From Pomacea canaliculata (Eukaryota > Mollusca > Gastropoda > Architaenioglossa > Ampullariidae), in assembly GCF_003073045.1 (NCBI RefSeq), contig NC_037595.1:12330074-12394073 (forward strand): 64,000 nucleotides of DNA. Direction: 5' to 3'. The notes beneath the pieces are model-generated. The model was not told the origin of the DNA. It was given only the letters and a program-made list of their open reading frames with translations, and did not search any database. Each line of letters starts with the position of its first letter. Positions within the stretch are counted from its first letter, which is position 1. Below are positions 15,101-27,504 of this stretch, in pieces. The position numbers and the translations under genes are program-made.

Positions 15101-16102
15101 TGAGACGATCTGTCCCCAGTGGCATCTCCTGCTCCTCTGAGTGCTGCTGGCTCATCCTTTGAAATGGTTCTGGTGAACATTTATCATCAGCAAACGTACA
15201 TCTACATATTTCAACATCGTCGTCATCATCACAGCTTATAAGAGCCTAAGTACATTTGTTTCTTTTGTAAAAAACTAATTTTAAAACTTCTAGTACATTT
15301 TATTTTTCTTATTTTTTTTTACACAAATGCAGCTCCAGATCAAGAGATTTGAAATGAAAGATGATGAGAATAATGATAGTACTCTAGATTAATTGTCTCT
15401 ACAAATTAACGTAAATCAACATGTTATAGTTGGATAACTATTCCTTACTCATGCAATTATTAATCAATTGCAAGTTGCATTTCAAAAACTCACCACTGCC
15501 CCTTAATCTGGACAAGCAGTTGTTCTAGATGATCAAAATAAAAGAAGTATTTTGGTTATATACTTTCAGAATAGCTATTTTTGTATATTGTTATTGTTTA
15601 TTATTATTTTGGCTCAAACGATCTTGTAAGTGGCATTAGCATTTGTTTGCTTGAGTGTAGAAAAGCCAACTTTGCTGATAACTCATATCTATAACCGAAC
15701 AACGTGCTTACTGTGGTGAGCTATTATTAGTAATACGGGAGCAATAATGTAACTTGCTTTTCACTTCAGTGCTATTATTTGTTCAGAACATCTCATAGAA
15801 CAGTGCATTTAGATCCACCTTTTTTTTATCGGACTGAATGCATCATCTAACGTTTTTCTGTTAGTTTAACATAAATTAAAATTAAACTCGCGTGTCTGCC
15901 CATACTGCAAATATCTAGTTTATTGTATTTCCAAGGATGCCAACAAACTCCATGTTTATAACACTTATTAACTAACATTTATCAAATGATACAGGTAGTG
16001 TCTTATTTGAACAAGTAAAAAACTTACATCAGTTACTTGGTTTGAACGATCGTTAATCGTTACAGGTTTGAAAAGCTGCAACTTTTGATGCTGCCTCTGC
16101 AT
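113..16102 (-). CDS. SYCP1: Synaptonemal complex protein 1, 28 coding exons
   Basis: SYCP1 forms the transverse filaments that link homologous chromosome axes in meiosis; it is a long nuclear coiled-coil protein. The start exon is 16028-16102. The following exons are 15494-15524, 15018-15169, 14268-14332, 13833-13900, 13498-13571, 12974-13032, 12742-12811, 12151-12224, 11860-11968, 11227-11321, 10604-10788, 10244-10311, 9861-9922, 9616-9732, 9112-9216, 8146-8249, 7310-7427, 6810-6880, 6363-6444, 5575-5700, 5187-5375, 4689-4886, 4033-4110, 3652-3723, about 1109-1298, 749-1032 and 113-283. The total is about 1030 aa; human SYCP1 is 976. Diagnostic family segments are LHQEADKIRKWKTQTE near the N-terminus, IIEMTATLEKYTQDHHKF in exon 23 and SKRRKVAF followed by DVDTDSSTE in exon 26. 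A basic tail ends in DEDVVYGFGSED. Exon 4 is one base short of its reading frame, and the exon 26/27 junction needs a non-consensus donor. The identity is very secure; individual boundaries are a little less so. Confidence 0.94.
1500..2870 (-). mobile_element. Decayed RTE-type non-LTR retrotransposon (reverse transcriptase part)
   Basis: The minus strand encodes broken pieces of an endonuclease-reverse transcriptase of RTE type, inside a SYCP1 intron and in the same orientation as the gene. From 2860 downwards one reads a KAKENW-like stretch, a RKAYQILKILTKT segment (about 2670), then an RT C-terminal segment with NSFKYLGITLSKVGSS (about 2000). A tail resembling the KTGLW/DMKEWTG region follows near 1500-1600. 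Stop codons and frame changes separate these blocks, so the copy is dead. The endonuclease end is not visible. Element ends are approximate. Confidence 0.8.
3498..3583. repeat. (ATC)n microsatellite in a SYCP1 intron
   Basis: An imperfect run of ATC triplets, interrupted by CATC and AATC units, between SYCP1 exons 25 and 26. Confidence 0.95.
13218..13244. repeat. Poly(A) run in a SYCP1 intron
   Basis: A 27-base A homopolymer in the intron between exons 6 and 7. No retroposed sequence was recognised beside it. Confidence 0.9.
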
Positions 16103-16560
16103 TGTCAGAGCCCCAACCGTTAAAAGGATTTAGTCATAATCTGCAAGTAAATATTGTTAGCATCATCCGATATTGTCTTTTTTTTACATTCGTACATAGC
16201 AAAAGTGTTTAAAGGTACCTTGTATCTTTTGAGTGAAAGCATGTCTTTTCACAATAAAAATGTGATAATTTACCTTGGAAAGCCATTCAGCAAAGATCTA
16301 CTTAGATCTGAATGAATGCAACAAGTTTTGAAAGTCGTGATTGTTGATGAGGAACAATCATTAAAGTATTAATTAAGATAATTTTTGGATAAGTCCATCT
16401 TGAAACATTAAGGTGTTAAAACATACTTTGCGAATCCAGAACGCCTGCAATTTGATGTCGTCTGCTCGTTCGCTTTTCGGCGTTTTAAATTGAGCCGCGG
16501 AAATAACTTTTACTTCTCTCCCTTGAGCATGATCGCCTTATACCCGCTCACGCACCCTTT
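16103..16560 (-). promoter_or_regulatory. SYCP1 5' UTR and probable promoter region
   Basis: Upstream of the SYCP1 ATG a good splice acceptor (ttacttgcag) at about 16143 suggests a 5' UTR intron. A matching donor (CGCAAA followed by gtatgt) near 16431 would end a non-coding first exon. The 16440-16560 stretch is richer in CpG than its surroundings, and beyond it lies the Tigger-like insertion. No TATA box was recognised. The UTR exon model is inferred from splice signals only. Confidence 0.45.
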
Positions 16561-16770
16561 TATGGATTAATCTGAATTTTTTGGCGTCGGGTATTGAAAG
16601 TTGTTTGTGAGGATACGCTAAATAAAAGTAGTTATTGCTGGCAATAAAATATGTAAACAATGCAAAGTATGAGAACACTCTCCCTGCTATCACGCACACG
16701 AGATCGAGCGTCCATTGAATGTGACAGCTCTAAAGAGAATTGTGTAGCTACGCCGTGATAGTTACATGTA

Positions 16771-17630
16771 CAGTGATACCTCGGTTCTCGAACATAATTC
16801 GTTCCGGGAGGACGGTCGAGAACCAAGTTGTTCGAGAACCGAAGCAATGAAACCCATAGGAAATAATGGAAATTGGATTAATTCGTTCCAAGCCCCAGAA
16901 AATGCCTATTTACTGGCCTAATTTGTATATAATATGTAGAAAAACATTAGTCTCAGCAAGAAATAAGAAATAAAAGTGTATTTATTAAAAAAATAAATAA
17001 AATAAAATGTACTGTACAGTACAGTACAGTAAATTGTGTTTCATTTACTGTACCTGTACGAAAATAAGGAGCAGTTTCTCCATTTCCTCCATTATCTGAG
17101 GCCTTTGCTTAGTTATCAGTGTTACACCTTTGGCAACATTGGCAGCCTTTATAACAGCTTTATTCTTAAGGAAAGTAGAGATGGTTGATTTTGGCATGCC
17201 ATACTCAGCAGACAGATCCGAAACACGTGTGCCCTGTTCATATTTGGCAATAATTTCTTTCTTCAGCTCAATAGTTGTTCTCACAGCTTTCTGCTTACCT
17301 TTGTCTGCATTACCACTTCTGGCTTTCTTTGGACCCATGTCTAAGGGTTAAATTCAGTGTACAGTACAGTAATTTGCAATACAGTACAGTACACACAAAG
17401 CGTGACTCTCTCCACAAAAACGTGACTCTCTCTCTGCACTCACACTGATGACGCAAGCAAGGCGCGCTGGGCCGAATGAACGCCATTCGGCTCAACTCGG
17501 CTCATCTCGGACGTTCGGATGTTCGAGTTCCAAATATTTGTTCGGATTCCAAGACAAAATTTTCTCGAATTTCCTGGTCGAATACCGATTTGGTCGAAAG
17601 TCAAGGCGTTCGAGAACCGAGGTATCACTG
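16771..17630 (-). mobile_element. Tigger/pogo-like (Tc1/mariner superfamily) element, internally deleted
   Basis: The 860-bp element has perfect terminal inverted repeats of at least 23 bp, starting CAGTGATACCTCGG, at 16771-16793 and 17608-17630. It is flanked by TA on both sides, the target duplication of the Tc1/mariner superfamily. Subterminal GAGAACC/GGTTCTC motifs recur at about 16783, 16815, 16830 and 17609 and are candidate transposase binding sites. The interior retains only the transposase N-terminus (17045-17338, minus strand); no DDE catalytic domain is present, so the copy is non-autonomous. It sits a few hundred bases upstream of the inferred SYCP1 start. Confidence 0.9.
17045..17338 (-). 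pseudogene. Truncated Tigger transposase: N-terminal helix-turn-helix only
   Basis: This 97-aa frame begins MGPKKARSGNADKGKQKA, a basic leader. A psq/CENP-B-type helix-turn-helix follows (ELKKEIIAKYEQGTRVSDL, then YGMPKSTISTFLKNK, residues about 25-60). In Tigger/pogo transposases this region binds the terminal repeats and is followed by a second DNA-binding domain and a DDE nuclease, both missing here. The frame ends shortly after KQRPQIMEEMEKLLL. It lies wholly inside the element with intact ends. It is most simply a deletion remnant; an expressed DNA-binding peptide is possible but unproven. Confidence 0.85.
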
Positions 17631-17766
17631 TATTTGCGAATTTCCCTCTTGGCGTCACAGACTCACAGGCTTTTATGTATGAGTCTGTGCGCACGTGTGT
17701 GTGTGTATGTTACTCTGAGCTACTCTGCGAAAAAATCAAAGGAGATGAACTTACAGAATGTATTGA

Positions 17767-17973
17767 TGTGAAATTCAAGAGATAATGATGGGTCAATGAT
17801 TGTGGTGATGAGTGTTATCCCATGAGGGCACATCCGGGGTTTTATGTAGTCAGTTCCCTTTTGCGTTTTGAGCTGGTCGGTAGCGCCATTTTGTTCATGT
17901 TTAATAAATACTGTTTCATCAAACTACAACAGTGTCTAGTGTTGGTCGGCTGTAGGGACTCAGCACGATACAA
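17767..17973 (+). repeat. Possible solo LTR-like sequence
   Basis: The segment starts TGTGAAATTC and ends near GATACA. It contains an AATAAA-type signal at about 17900 followed by a GT-rich tail, an LTR-like arrangement. No target duplication or internal retrotransposon sequence confirms it, so this is a weak call. Confidence 0.25.
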
Positions 17974-17984
17974 TAATAACATCA

Positions 17985-18440
17985 AGATTCCTGACTGACT
18001 GAGAGAGATGTTAACCCCAAGGGACAGTAAAGGTAGAAGAGGATGGCATACCTTTCAGCTTATTTTCAGAGGCTGTTAGAAAGACCACAGTTTTGTTGTC
18101 AATTATTTTTAATTTGTTGAACATTAATTTTAGGCTTTTACAGTCTACTTGTGCTGCATGGTGCTAGAACTGAGAAGCAAGGCCAGCCGCTAGCAGTTGT
18201 GTATCATCACGTGATACTGCAGGCCCAAGTGGCGGATGGTGGAACCAAGTGGCTGGATGTACATAGTGAATGAGACCCAAGAACAGAGCCTTGAGGTACC
18301 CTGTACTTCAAAGAAGCATGCGAATATGTGGTGCCTACAACTACCACAGACTGGGTGCGATCAGTCAGCTAAAACCGTAACCAGTTCAAAAAAGTGTCAG
18401 AGAGATCGCAAGTAATCTGAAGGACCTGACCTAAAAAAGG
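17985..18440 (-). mobile_element. CR1/Jockey-like LINE reverse transcriptase fragment
   Basis: The minus strand carries a broken RT. Near 18290 one reads a VPQGSVLG motif, followed by a segment that fits the usual SLYIQPLG..IRHLGLQYH region, with the YADDTQLL catalytic block degraded to a short relic. Nearer 18100 a KLMFNKLK..NDNKTEVVFL-like block follows. Several frame changes and stops make it non-functional. A second, internally deleted member of the same family is at 51236-51430. Confidence 0.7.
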
Positions 18441-18825
18441 AAAAGCATAACATGCGCATTATTGTACACATAGCTAAACTACATGTTTACAGCGCCATGT
18501 CAGAAAAATGTGCCCGAGTGTGTCTTGTGTATCCAAGAATACGACTAGCTGTAAACGTGGATCTGTTTACAAAAATCAAGAACATCGAAAGAATGTGTGT
18601 GTGCTTTTATATGGCTAGAGAGTTGTTTTTTCCTACAGCTCATTTCCAGAAAAATATACGTAGTTAAAAAATCTTAGTTTGTTTTAAGAGTCACTTTGTA
18701 TTTGCCTATCGTACAAAGAGTTGATTATTGACTTCAGTTTTTTAAAAAGGAGACCTCCAACACCAGAAAAGGATTTAATTACAATTTCTTTTTTCTCTTT
18801 TTTCCTCTTCTGCATCTTATAACGA

Positions 18826-18892
18826 CGATGATATTGAAGAAGAAGATGAGGATGATGATGAAGATACTGAAGATGATCATAATCATCATAAT
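18826..18892. repeat. GAT/GAA-rich simple repeat
   Basis: Imperfect GAT, GAA and GAG triplets. A short ORF across it is simple-sequence translation and not a gene. Confidence 0.85.
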
Positions 18893-21800
18893 GTTTAGTA
18901 GATACATAACCTCAGATCCGATCACTGGAAAGTTCTTAAATCTTAAAATAAGCACACGTGTTAGTAAGATACAAAGAAACTGGCAACATCTTTACCATTC
19001 CTTTTGTCCTTTATTACAGTGTGCAGCAACAGAATGTACAGAACACTCAAAGGTTTTAATGCATTGCACACAAAGACTCACAAAGACGCCTAACTAAGCG
19101 CGGTACATGTAATAAATATGAAAGTTGCATGAAAACGTACACAGTTGAGTCAATGCTGTTATATTTCACAAAAAACCATAAGTATATTCAACAGAAAAAA
19201 GAATCAACAAGTGTTGTCGGAGTTTATGCCAAAGCCCGTAGAAGCAGGTACACTATTAAAGGTGTACACATGGGAACAGGCACTGATCTAATGAAACAAA
19301 GAAGCCCAAAATGTGCACTAAACATTGGTTATCGTACACAAACATACGAGAAATAGCACCCGCGATAGATATGTTCATTATCACAACTTTGGATAGGAAA
19401 AGAGTGGCACAATGCATTTCATTACCACATGCAAGAAACTTTTCATTGACATCTTATTTCTTTCTTGCATGTTGCAGTTTGGCTGAATGTGAAGGCGTTG
19501 GCACACGCTCAGCAAGTAGATAGTGGTTGCATGAGAGTGCATGGGGTCAATGCTGGGACATGCATAATCTAGCAGAAAGCTTGTTTATGCATGTAAGTAT
19601 GCTCTTTGTTCTTCGGGAAACACAGTAGGTCACACACCTAAAGCATGTGATAGACTTTGAGGTAAAGGCATTTTTTTTCTGCATCCACTTTTTGTCACCT
19701 GCAGTCTGAGAGTCAGCAAGGGGGTCTCATGTTAATTTGAACTTAAAATGCAAAAAACATGAACGTCTAGATATTTTATTGTCCAGAGAAACACCATGTC
19801 AAAATATATAAACAATAATTTAATTATTTAGACATAAAGCTATTCATCAGAAGGGGATATTGGAGAAAAATCTCTCTCACACACATATTCTTGTGTTCTA
19901 TTTTCAGTTTTATCATCATGCATGCATTTAAACAATTTAGTCCACCTATTCGGCAAGGGAGGAGGGGAGGGAGAGATTCTTATAAGATATTTTACAAGAT
20001 ATATATATATAGGGGTACGTTTCAAACGTGCTTAACTTTAACGCTTTTAACCGGTAGCAGAAGCGCTAGAAAGAAAATCCAGCGAAAAATATAACAAGCA
20101 CAGTACACAACACGTGTTTTATTAATTACAAATAAAAAGAGCAAAATAAAATGCAGACAGGATAAATAATTAATATCACGAAACATTTTCTTTGCCAAAA
20201 TATCTGCACGTCTGTAGCCGGTTCCAGACAAGCCTAAAGAGGTCATCCTACTCTTGCCATCGATCGTCCTTTAGAGGCAGCAGACGCAGGGATTTTTTTT
20301 TTTTCATTGGGAATATGGTGGAAAGTTCCAGCAGTCATCGTTCTGAACTCCTTTGGAGAAGATGCCGATCCACAAAATCACACAGACGTCATCACACACA
20401 CAAAGTAATGCATTGTGTTTTTGTCAGATTATAGCTTGCAGTTCTTGTAAGGCAGACGTGAAAATAAGTTATAATTTAAAAACCCATTTATTCACAAAAA
20501 TGATACGCCTAGGCTGATACACTATCCTTACACCGCACCAACGGTTTGTTTGGTTGGTTAATTACTCATCCACAGTACTTTGATAAAATCTTAGCCGTTT
20601 TCATTCATATCGATTGGATTACTCACAAGTATTTTGAAAGCCAGAAAAAAAACCCTTTACAATATATTCAGCACTCGATTCCAGACAATCCTATTACAGA
20701 AAGAAACTGTCGAAAAAATTACAGCCAACTGTAAAAGAACTTCTAAAATCTAAGCTTCTGAAGTTTTTCATACTGACATTTATTATAGTTTATTACAAGA
20801 CTGCGAATCTGAGTTTGTCAGCGAGCAAGTTGCGAGAGAGTCTGATGGTCGTCCTTTCTCCACAACCGCTTACCAAGGAGTTTTACTCTTCATCACCATA
20901 TCCCTACTTAGAAAATCCAAAGCAAACGAGCAAGCGAACAAACAAAACTGCCACAAATCAGGTTGATTAATCAGCTAAATATGCACATAATTCATATTAG
21001 TCATGCTTAGTTTCTACAGCTGGTCAACGTTTCCAAAGAGCTACAACAAGAAGGGGTTTTAACACTCGACGAGAGAGCTCTATGACGACACCTCACACAG
21101 GGCGAGGGCCAATCGATCCTAGCCTTCCTGAACGGCTTGATTGCTGGCTTGATTGCTGGATTCATTACCGAGCAGAAGAAACTGTTGCTCTGTCTAATGC
21201 TAGTATTATTATATATAAATTGCATCATGGCTCGAGTCGGAAGCACTGGCAAACCCATTCGCAATTTTTGAAGACGTGGTATTCAGAACCCATGCTTTGA
21301 CATAATGTATTATTGTCGACACGATGTAGGTAGGCGATCCATTTGTTCTGCCACCAGTATATTTTTATTTTCCCAATGACTTCCACTTTGTTTTCTTTGC
21401 TGAGTGCGCATTGGCCTCGTTTATATCGCGTATCGATCTGAACTCGTGGTACTCAGCTGACTGATAAGGAGCAACACATTGTTTAGACGTTTATCACGCT
21501 ATAAACAGCAGAACAGCTGGTACAAAGAACTCATTTGGATGTTAACCGTCGTACTGGACAGCAAATCTATTTTAAATTTCCAAACACTAAGTTTCACTGA
21601 AGTTAAAGAGCGATCAATCGCTAACAGCACACAGATTGTATACACACTGATAAGACGGAGTGAAAGCAGTCATTCACAGCCAAAAGAAAGAAACCAGATC
21701 GAGCTGCGAAGATTATTATGCACAAATGAACATATTTTTCGGGCTAGGTCACATCGATCCGTTGAAATATACAAAAGCTCTAATGAGCAAAAACATAGTC

Positions 21801-24800
21801 ACACAGAAATTATGTAGTGACTGACAGAGTGGAAAGGGGAAACCTCTGAAAGACTAAAAATCGCATCAAGATCACTGTGCCCTTGGCACGGTGGCAGTCC
21901 AATTGCCTCCACACACACATACAGTATACTGTCTTCTTGTCTTAGGTATAGGTGCTAACGAATTAACACAGTTTCATTAAAAAATGTCATGGACTGAATT
22001 TAGTGGACACGACACCCTTGGCAAGAACATCTCCACCCTTTTTCTTCCTCACTCCCACTCCACTCTCTCTTTTTCATTCACTCTTTTTCACTCTGCGCAG
22101 TGAATGTGTGTGCTTAACATATTCAGCACTAAAGAAGACCATTGTTACATTGTTACCAGTATAAAGGCCTGTGGAAGGGATATGGGCAAGGTATCGTGAG
22201 AACTAGCACAAGCAAGAGCCATGCTACTCTGTTTATTTCAGCCAGTAGCCAGGGAACTTTAGAGAACGTCCACCCACGGAGGACAACCTAACACTCAACA
22301 AACATAGGCGTGTCACCGGAAAATGAAATACATATATTATCAGGTCAGTTTCTTTACTCCTAAAATTAAATAAGATGTCTGACTCTTTTTTAAATCGTCA
22401 GGACAATTCTTCAGTAGAGAGGTAAGACTGCAGGGCTCTGTGGTCAATAATAATAAAAAAAATAAGAAGTAAATATTGCTGGAGTTATCTTTAGTTTTAG
22501 ACCATAAAGAAAAAAAAAATCATGGCGTATTGAATAATAAACTCTTCAGTTGGTTTCAAAGTGCAAAAAATGTAATTGTGAAGCCAATCAAGAGAGATTT
22601 TATCTACTGCTTCATGAAGTAAAATAGTTACAGAGGCGGATACATATAGTCAGTGCTCAAGGATAGACTTTTTAAAAACAGTAAGTGTAATAGTACATGC
22701 AGTCTGATCACAGAATCTGTCATGGCCGTGCAAATACAAACGTTACGCAACGTTGTGGTCTGTGAATAAATTTGTTACAAAGTCTGTTAGTGACAAACTG
22801 TGCCTTAACCGTCATTAACATATAGAAAAGTGACAAACTAAAGAACTTTTTAGCAACGACCTTCAGCAGGCTTACCCACCTACCCGCTAGCTCTTAAGCA
22901 TTTCTTGCTTTTGATGTATATTTTAATACATTCCGAACAGTTGAGCTCTTACCATTGGTTTTACTAAAATTGAAGTTCCTACCTTCAATTTTCAGACTTT
23001 TGCATGATCTGAGACCTGACAGAATTCAACTAAAGAGCACATTTAAAGGTCGGGATCTTTTAGGGAAGTACACATTATTAGTACACATTAATTTGTGTGG
23101 GCGTCTCATTCCAAATGTGAAAGGGAAAGTGAAAGTATCTCTTATATACATTTTCCTATTTGCGAAAACAGTGCCGCTTTATTTAATATTTCGTGCAACT
23201 CAATATTTCTGATTTCATTTACAGGCAAAAAACTCAATTATGCACCTTTAGCCCAGTTTAATGTCAGCAAATATCTAAAACATATTATGCTAATCAAGAA
23301 AATCGAGAACGTGTAGTTCCATAAATAGATTTTTTAATACTAATCCAATATTGAAGAGGTAGAAGCGCCCCTATTTTTGCAGGCAAACAAATGTAAATCC
23401 CTTTTGCATTGTACAACTGTATTTTAATGTTTTCTGTAATTACGGGACAACATACCTCTCTAACAAACGACAAAATAACTGTAAAAAAAATTAACAACAG
23501 AGAGGAAAAAATTATCAATTTTAAGTAGTGTATCTCACATTACTTCAACATAATCACATTTAGTGTAAAAATATTAAGACGAAAGTCTTAGTGTTTTAAA
23601 CTTAGTGCTTTGAGCTATGTATGCATCAAATCAACATCGTTGAAACTTGGTGTTATTATTACTAGACACCTGTTCAGCGGGACAAGAACGGTACAGTTCT
23701 TGATCTCTGTAATGGAGACAGCGACAACTAAAGCTAATAAACATCTCGACAGGTACCCCGATCATTTGTCTGGCTCGCTCACACCCAGAGTGCTATTAAC
23801 CCAACACTCTACAAGCACAATGTCCTCGCCTTCCATCCCCACCCCCACCCCAACACGCTTCATTCATTCTCGCCTACTCATACACAGTATTGTGTGGATG
23901 TTGAAACTGGAGGTCATCCAGCTGCATACATAGACTAGCATACATTCAAGCAGAGTATGGAAAATACAGTTAGGTCTTTGCATTAACATTTTGTCATGTG
24001 ATTTACACAAAGATTTTTGTACATAAAAGAACCGACTCCACTAAGTCTATCACAGTCTTACTACATTCATTAAAATATACAATTATCAGTTTAAATGTTG
24101 AAAAAAGGTACTTTAACAATATAAAAATGGTTTTACCATCCTTTTGTACCCATCATTTAGAAAGAAGCAAATACAAATATTGGTTTAAGTGTTGTTTCCA
24201 GAGAAACAGCACTCGAGATGCAATATCACCTTATTAAAACTTTTAAAAAGCATTCTCTAGATAAACTCAAATGCAATAAAAAGTGAGACGGAAACCTGTT
24301 TTTTATAATGCTGACGACAGAGGTAAGAAAGGACTGTTGAAGACTGTTCCACAAGGACAAACACTCGCAAGGAAAAGGCTGAAGCCTCAGATCTCTTCGG
24401 ATGTAAACAAGAACCATCATGTATCCTCCGTAACGCCTGATAGTTACCTCTTAGAAAAGGATTGGTACTTCTGCGAGTTTAATTAGAAGAGCTTGGAAAA
24501 ATCTGTCATAGGTATATCATTCTAGACAAGAACAGACGGATTGTTTAGCAAGAGCTGTCCCTCTATGTGTATGTGTGAGAGGAAGTGTGTGAGTTCTACT
24601 TTTGCGTTTATATATTCAAAAAAGATAGGCAAGAATCTTGAACTTGTAGTTAGTTGTACAGCCACAACTAGTCATGAACACTTTCCGATATTTATTTACT
24701 TCTGCGTGTACTCAGGCATAGTTTAGAAAATCGTGCAGGTTCCCAAGCATATGCCTGATGCATCATAAAGGTACTTGCACAAATTGCATAAAAAGTTTAG

Positions 24801-27504
24801 TTCGAGTGAATCTTGTAATAAAGTTTCTTTAGTGTTTTTTAAGGCTACAAAGGTGGAAACACAGCTTGCAGCTGGTCTAATAAATACATCGCATAATGCT
24901 AAGGCTTACCGAGGTGTTTAAGAACTATTTTGTGAGACATTGAGTTTTGAGGACTTTATTATTTTATATATTATTTTTTTACGATAAGTTGTAAAGTGCT
25001 AAAATCACAGTCAAGTCTGGAAGTCGCTGAAGATAGCTTTGAAATTCACTTGCAGATTTAAAATAAAGACATTACCAAAATAGCTATAACTGTGTTCCTT
25101 CGCATGTTAGACCGGGGGAAAAACAATTGAATCTTACAACAAAAATAATGATAAAAATATTCTCTAAAATATAATCAGCCGACACAGATTCCTCTGATTA
25201 ACCTGCATCCACCTCTGCCTTGTCACAAAAAAATATTATTATATACCATTACTTGGGAAAGACTTTCAAATAAAAGGCCACGTGTCGGGCAAGATCCTGA
25301 GTCAAGCCTTGGCACTCGGTCAGTTATAAAAAACACCGGAAGTCACGTCTGGCTCGATTTTTGGATAAGAGAGAGTTCAGATAGTTCCCAAGTACTGCCA
25401 GTTAGTGTGTTTGTATGTGTGTGTGTGTGTGTGTGTGGGGTGCACACGTGTGTGTGTGTGGAAAAAGAGAGACGATGGAATGATTACGACTAAAGAGAAC
25501 GAGATGACATTTGATTTTCTTGTGTTATATTGTGTTTCTGCTAACATTTATCACAGAAGAAGACGAAGAGGGAATGAGAGGGAGAAAAAGGGAGCGAAGG
25601 ATCTCTGTCACAATATTTACACGCCTACATATTTATATCCGCGCCATAGTGGAACTTATTGATCTTCATCGATCAACAGGCAGATAAGCTGCAGCGATGT
25701 TCTGTTAGGAAAGACTTGCTCAACCCCTTGAAAACCTCTGAAGGCACAACGATTTCAAAGCTGATATAAGCTTCTGCTGGTCTTCTTAAGATTTCGGACA
25801 AAGACAAAACCAATGCAATTTTGACATAACATAAGAAAGCAAAAATGGACTTATCAACAAATGACCACTAAAAAAATAGAAATCCGATGCTGATGACAAT
25901 AGCTGGCTGGAAGTCATATAAACACAGACCATGATTATAGCTTAGGTTGAAGACTTTTGGATTCCTCGTCATTTTTAGATACAAAAAATAATAATTGGAA
26001 CAGTCAACACGACACACACACACATATACAAGTCTATAATGTATCAGTAACTGGTTTCTAGCAAGAAGTACAATATGAATGCACTGCCGCTATTTTAAAA
26101 TATGTTTCAAGATTCAAGAGAATGTGTCTAATGCGTACAAGCTGTATAGTTTGAAGTCTTCTTGCATGGCATTCTGTTTCAATGTAAACAATGTAACATG
26201 CTTTAAAATATGTCTCACTTATCCCTGTCTAAGCTATGAAACCCACTGCAGACACAATCTGGATCTTTCCGTCGTCAATGAGCCACAAACATCGAACCCT
26301 TTTTACTAATACTACATACCACCTACCGTCCCCCCTCAAAAAAAAAAACAAATTCAACTCTGACAGGCTGGAGGACTGGGAAGGGAGCCGATTGCTACAT
26401 CATTACACTTTTGAATGAAGCTTGTGGGTACATATTTCATCTCAGGAAAGCACACTCAGCAAAACATGGTATCTGTTTAAAGTGTTGGCTTTAGAGCAAT
26501 GATCATCTCCGAACATTCTGGTTGTCTAACCCTTTCTCTTCCCCTTCACTATTTCACCCCAAATTAAATCACCTTGAGGTGTAGGCAGTGTACTCTTCAT
26601 TCTAACCAACCAGCCACCTACAAAAACCATTTAAGACAAGGGATTAGGAATTACATAATATTAAGTGAAAATAAGGCCCTCACTAAATAGCAGGTCACAA
26701 CATGTGTCAACGAACTGTGTAATTAGAAGTGAAATTAGAGCAGGAGACTTGCTACACTTTGGCAACCATCCCATCGTCAGTAATTAGCAGCTCAACACAG
26801 TTGCCTCCCCTAGAAGGGGGTATCGACGCATACACCAACACGGAGTTCGCACTTGAGACAGGAATAACACATCATATCTCCTATCCACTCACTACCTTCA
26901 CCGTCTTTTCAAAGCACACTTGAGGTTGAAGAAAGGTAGGGAGATAAAATTATATATGCAAGTTACATTTTATGTACATAAGATTGCTCTAGGGCACGGC
27001 TAATATTTTTACAAGGTCACGTGGCTACCACTGATAGCAAAGTTCGACAAAAAGTAATAAATAATCTGTACAAACGTGCCCACTAGCCGCAAAAGCACTG
27101 TAAATGACCATCCAGAATTTTACATTATTAGCTTCCAGCCGTTCATGTTACGGTTATCGCAACGATGGCACTGGAAAAAGTCAACCTTTCTTTCCTGAGA
27201 CAATCGGAACACAGACGGCCATCCCAATGTAAGAGCATATCCTTACTACAGTAGTTCTTTAGGAAGGATTCACTTTCAGAACCTGGATTTGTACGTGTAT
27301 CTCTTTCTCAGGAAACTGGAGTTTGTGGCAGACGATGAATTCCCTTCTGACCAGGAAGCAAGTTAACCGGTTCTCTGACCAGGAAAGAAAACGCAAGACC
27401 ACCACGTAAGTGTACACAAACACAGCTAACTCCCACACCAGTATATCCTCTGCTGAGCTCTCGACACCCCAGGTTCTCGCCAGACTCCGGAAATTCTCGC
27501 CACT
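18893..27504. other. Intergenic, no gene recognised
   Basis: About 8.6 kb of AT-rich DNA between the LINE fragment and the RING-like gene. Open frames are short (up to about 110 codons), on both strands and without recognisable domains. A GT microsatellite lies at 25405-25460. The last 1-2 kb could include the 3' UTR of the RING-like gene. Confidence 0.6.
25405..25460. repeat. (GT)n microsatellite
   Basis: An interrupted GT dinucleotide tract in intergenic DNA. Confidence 0.9.
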
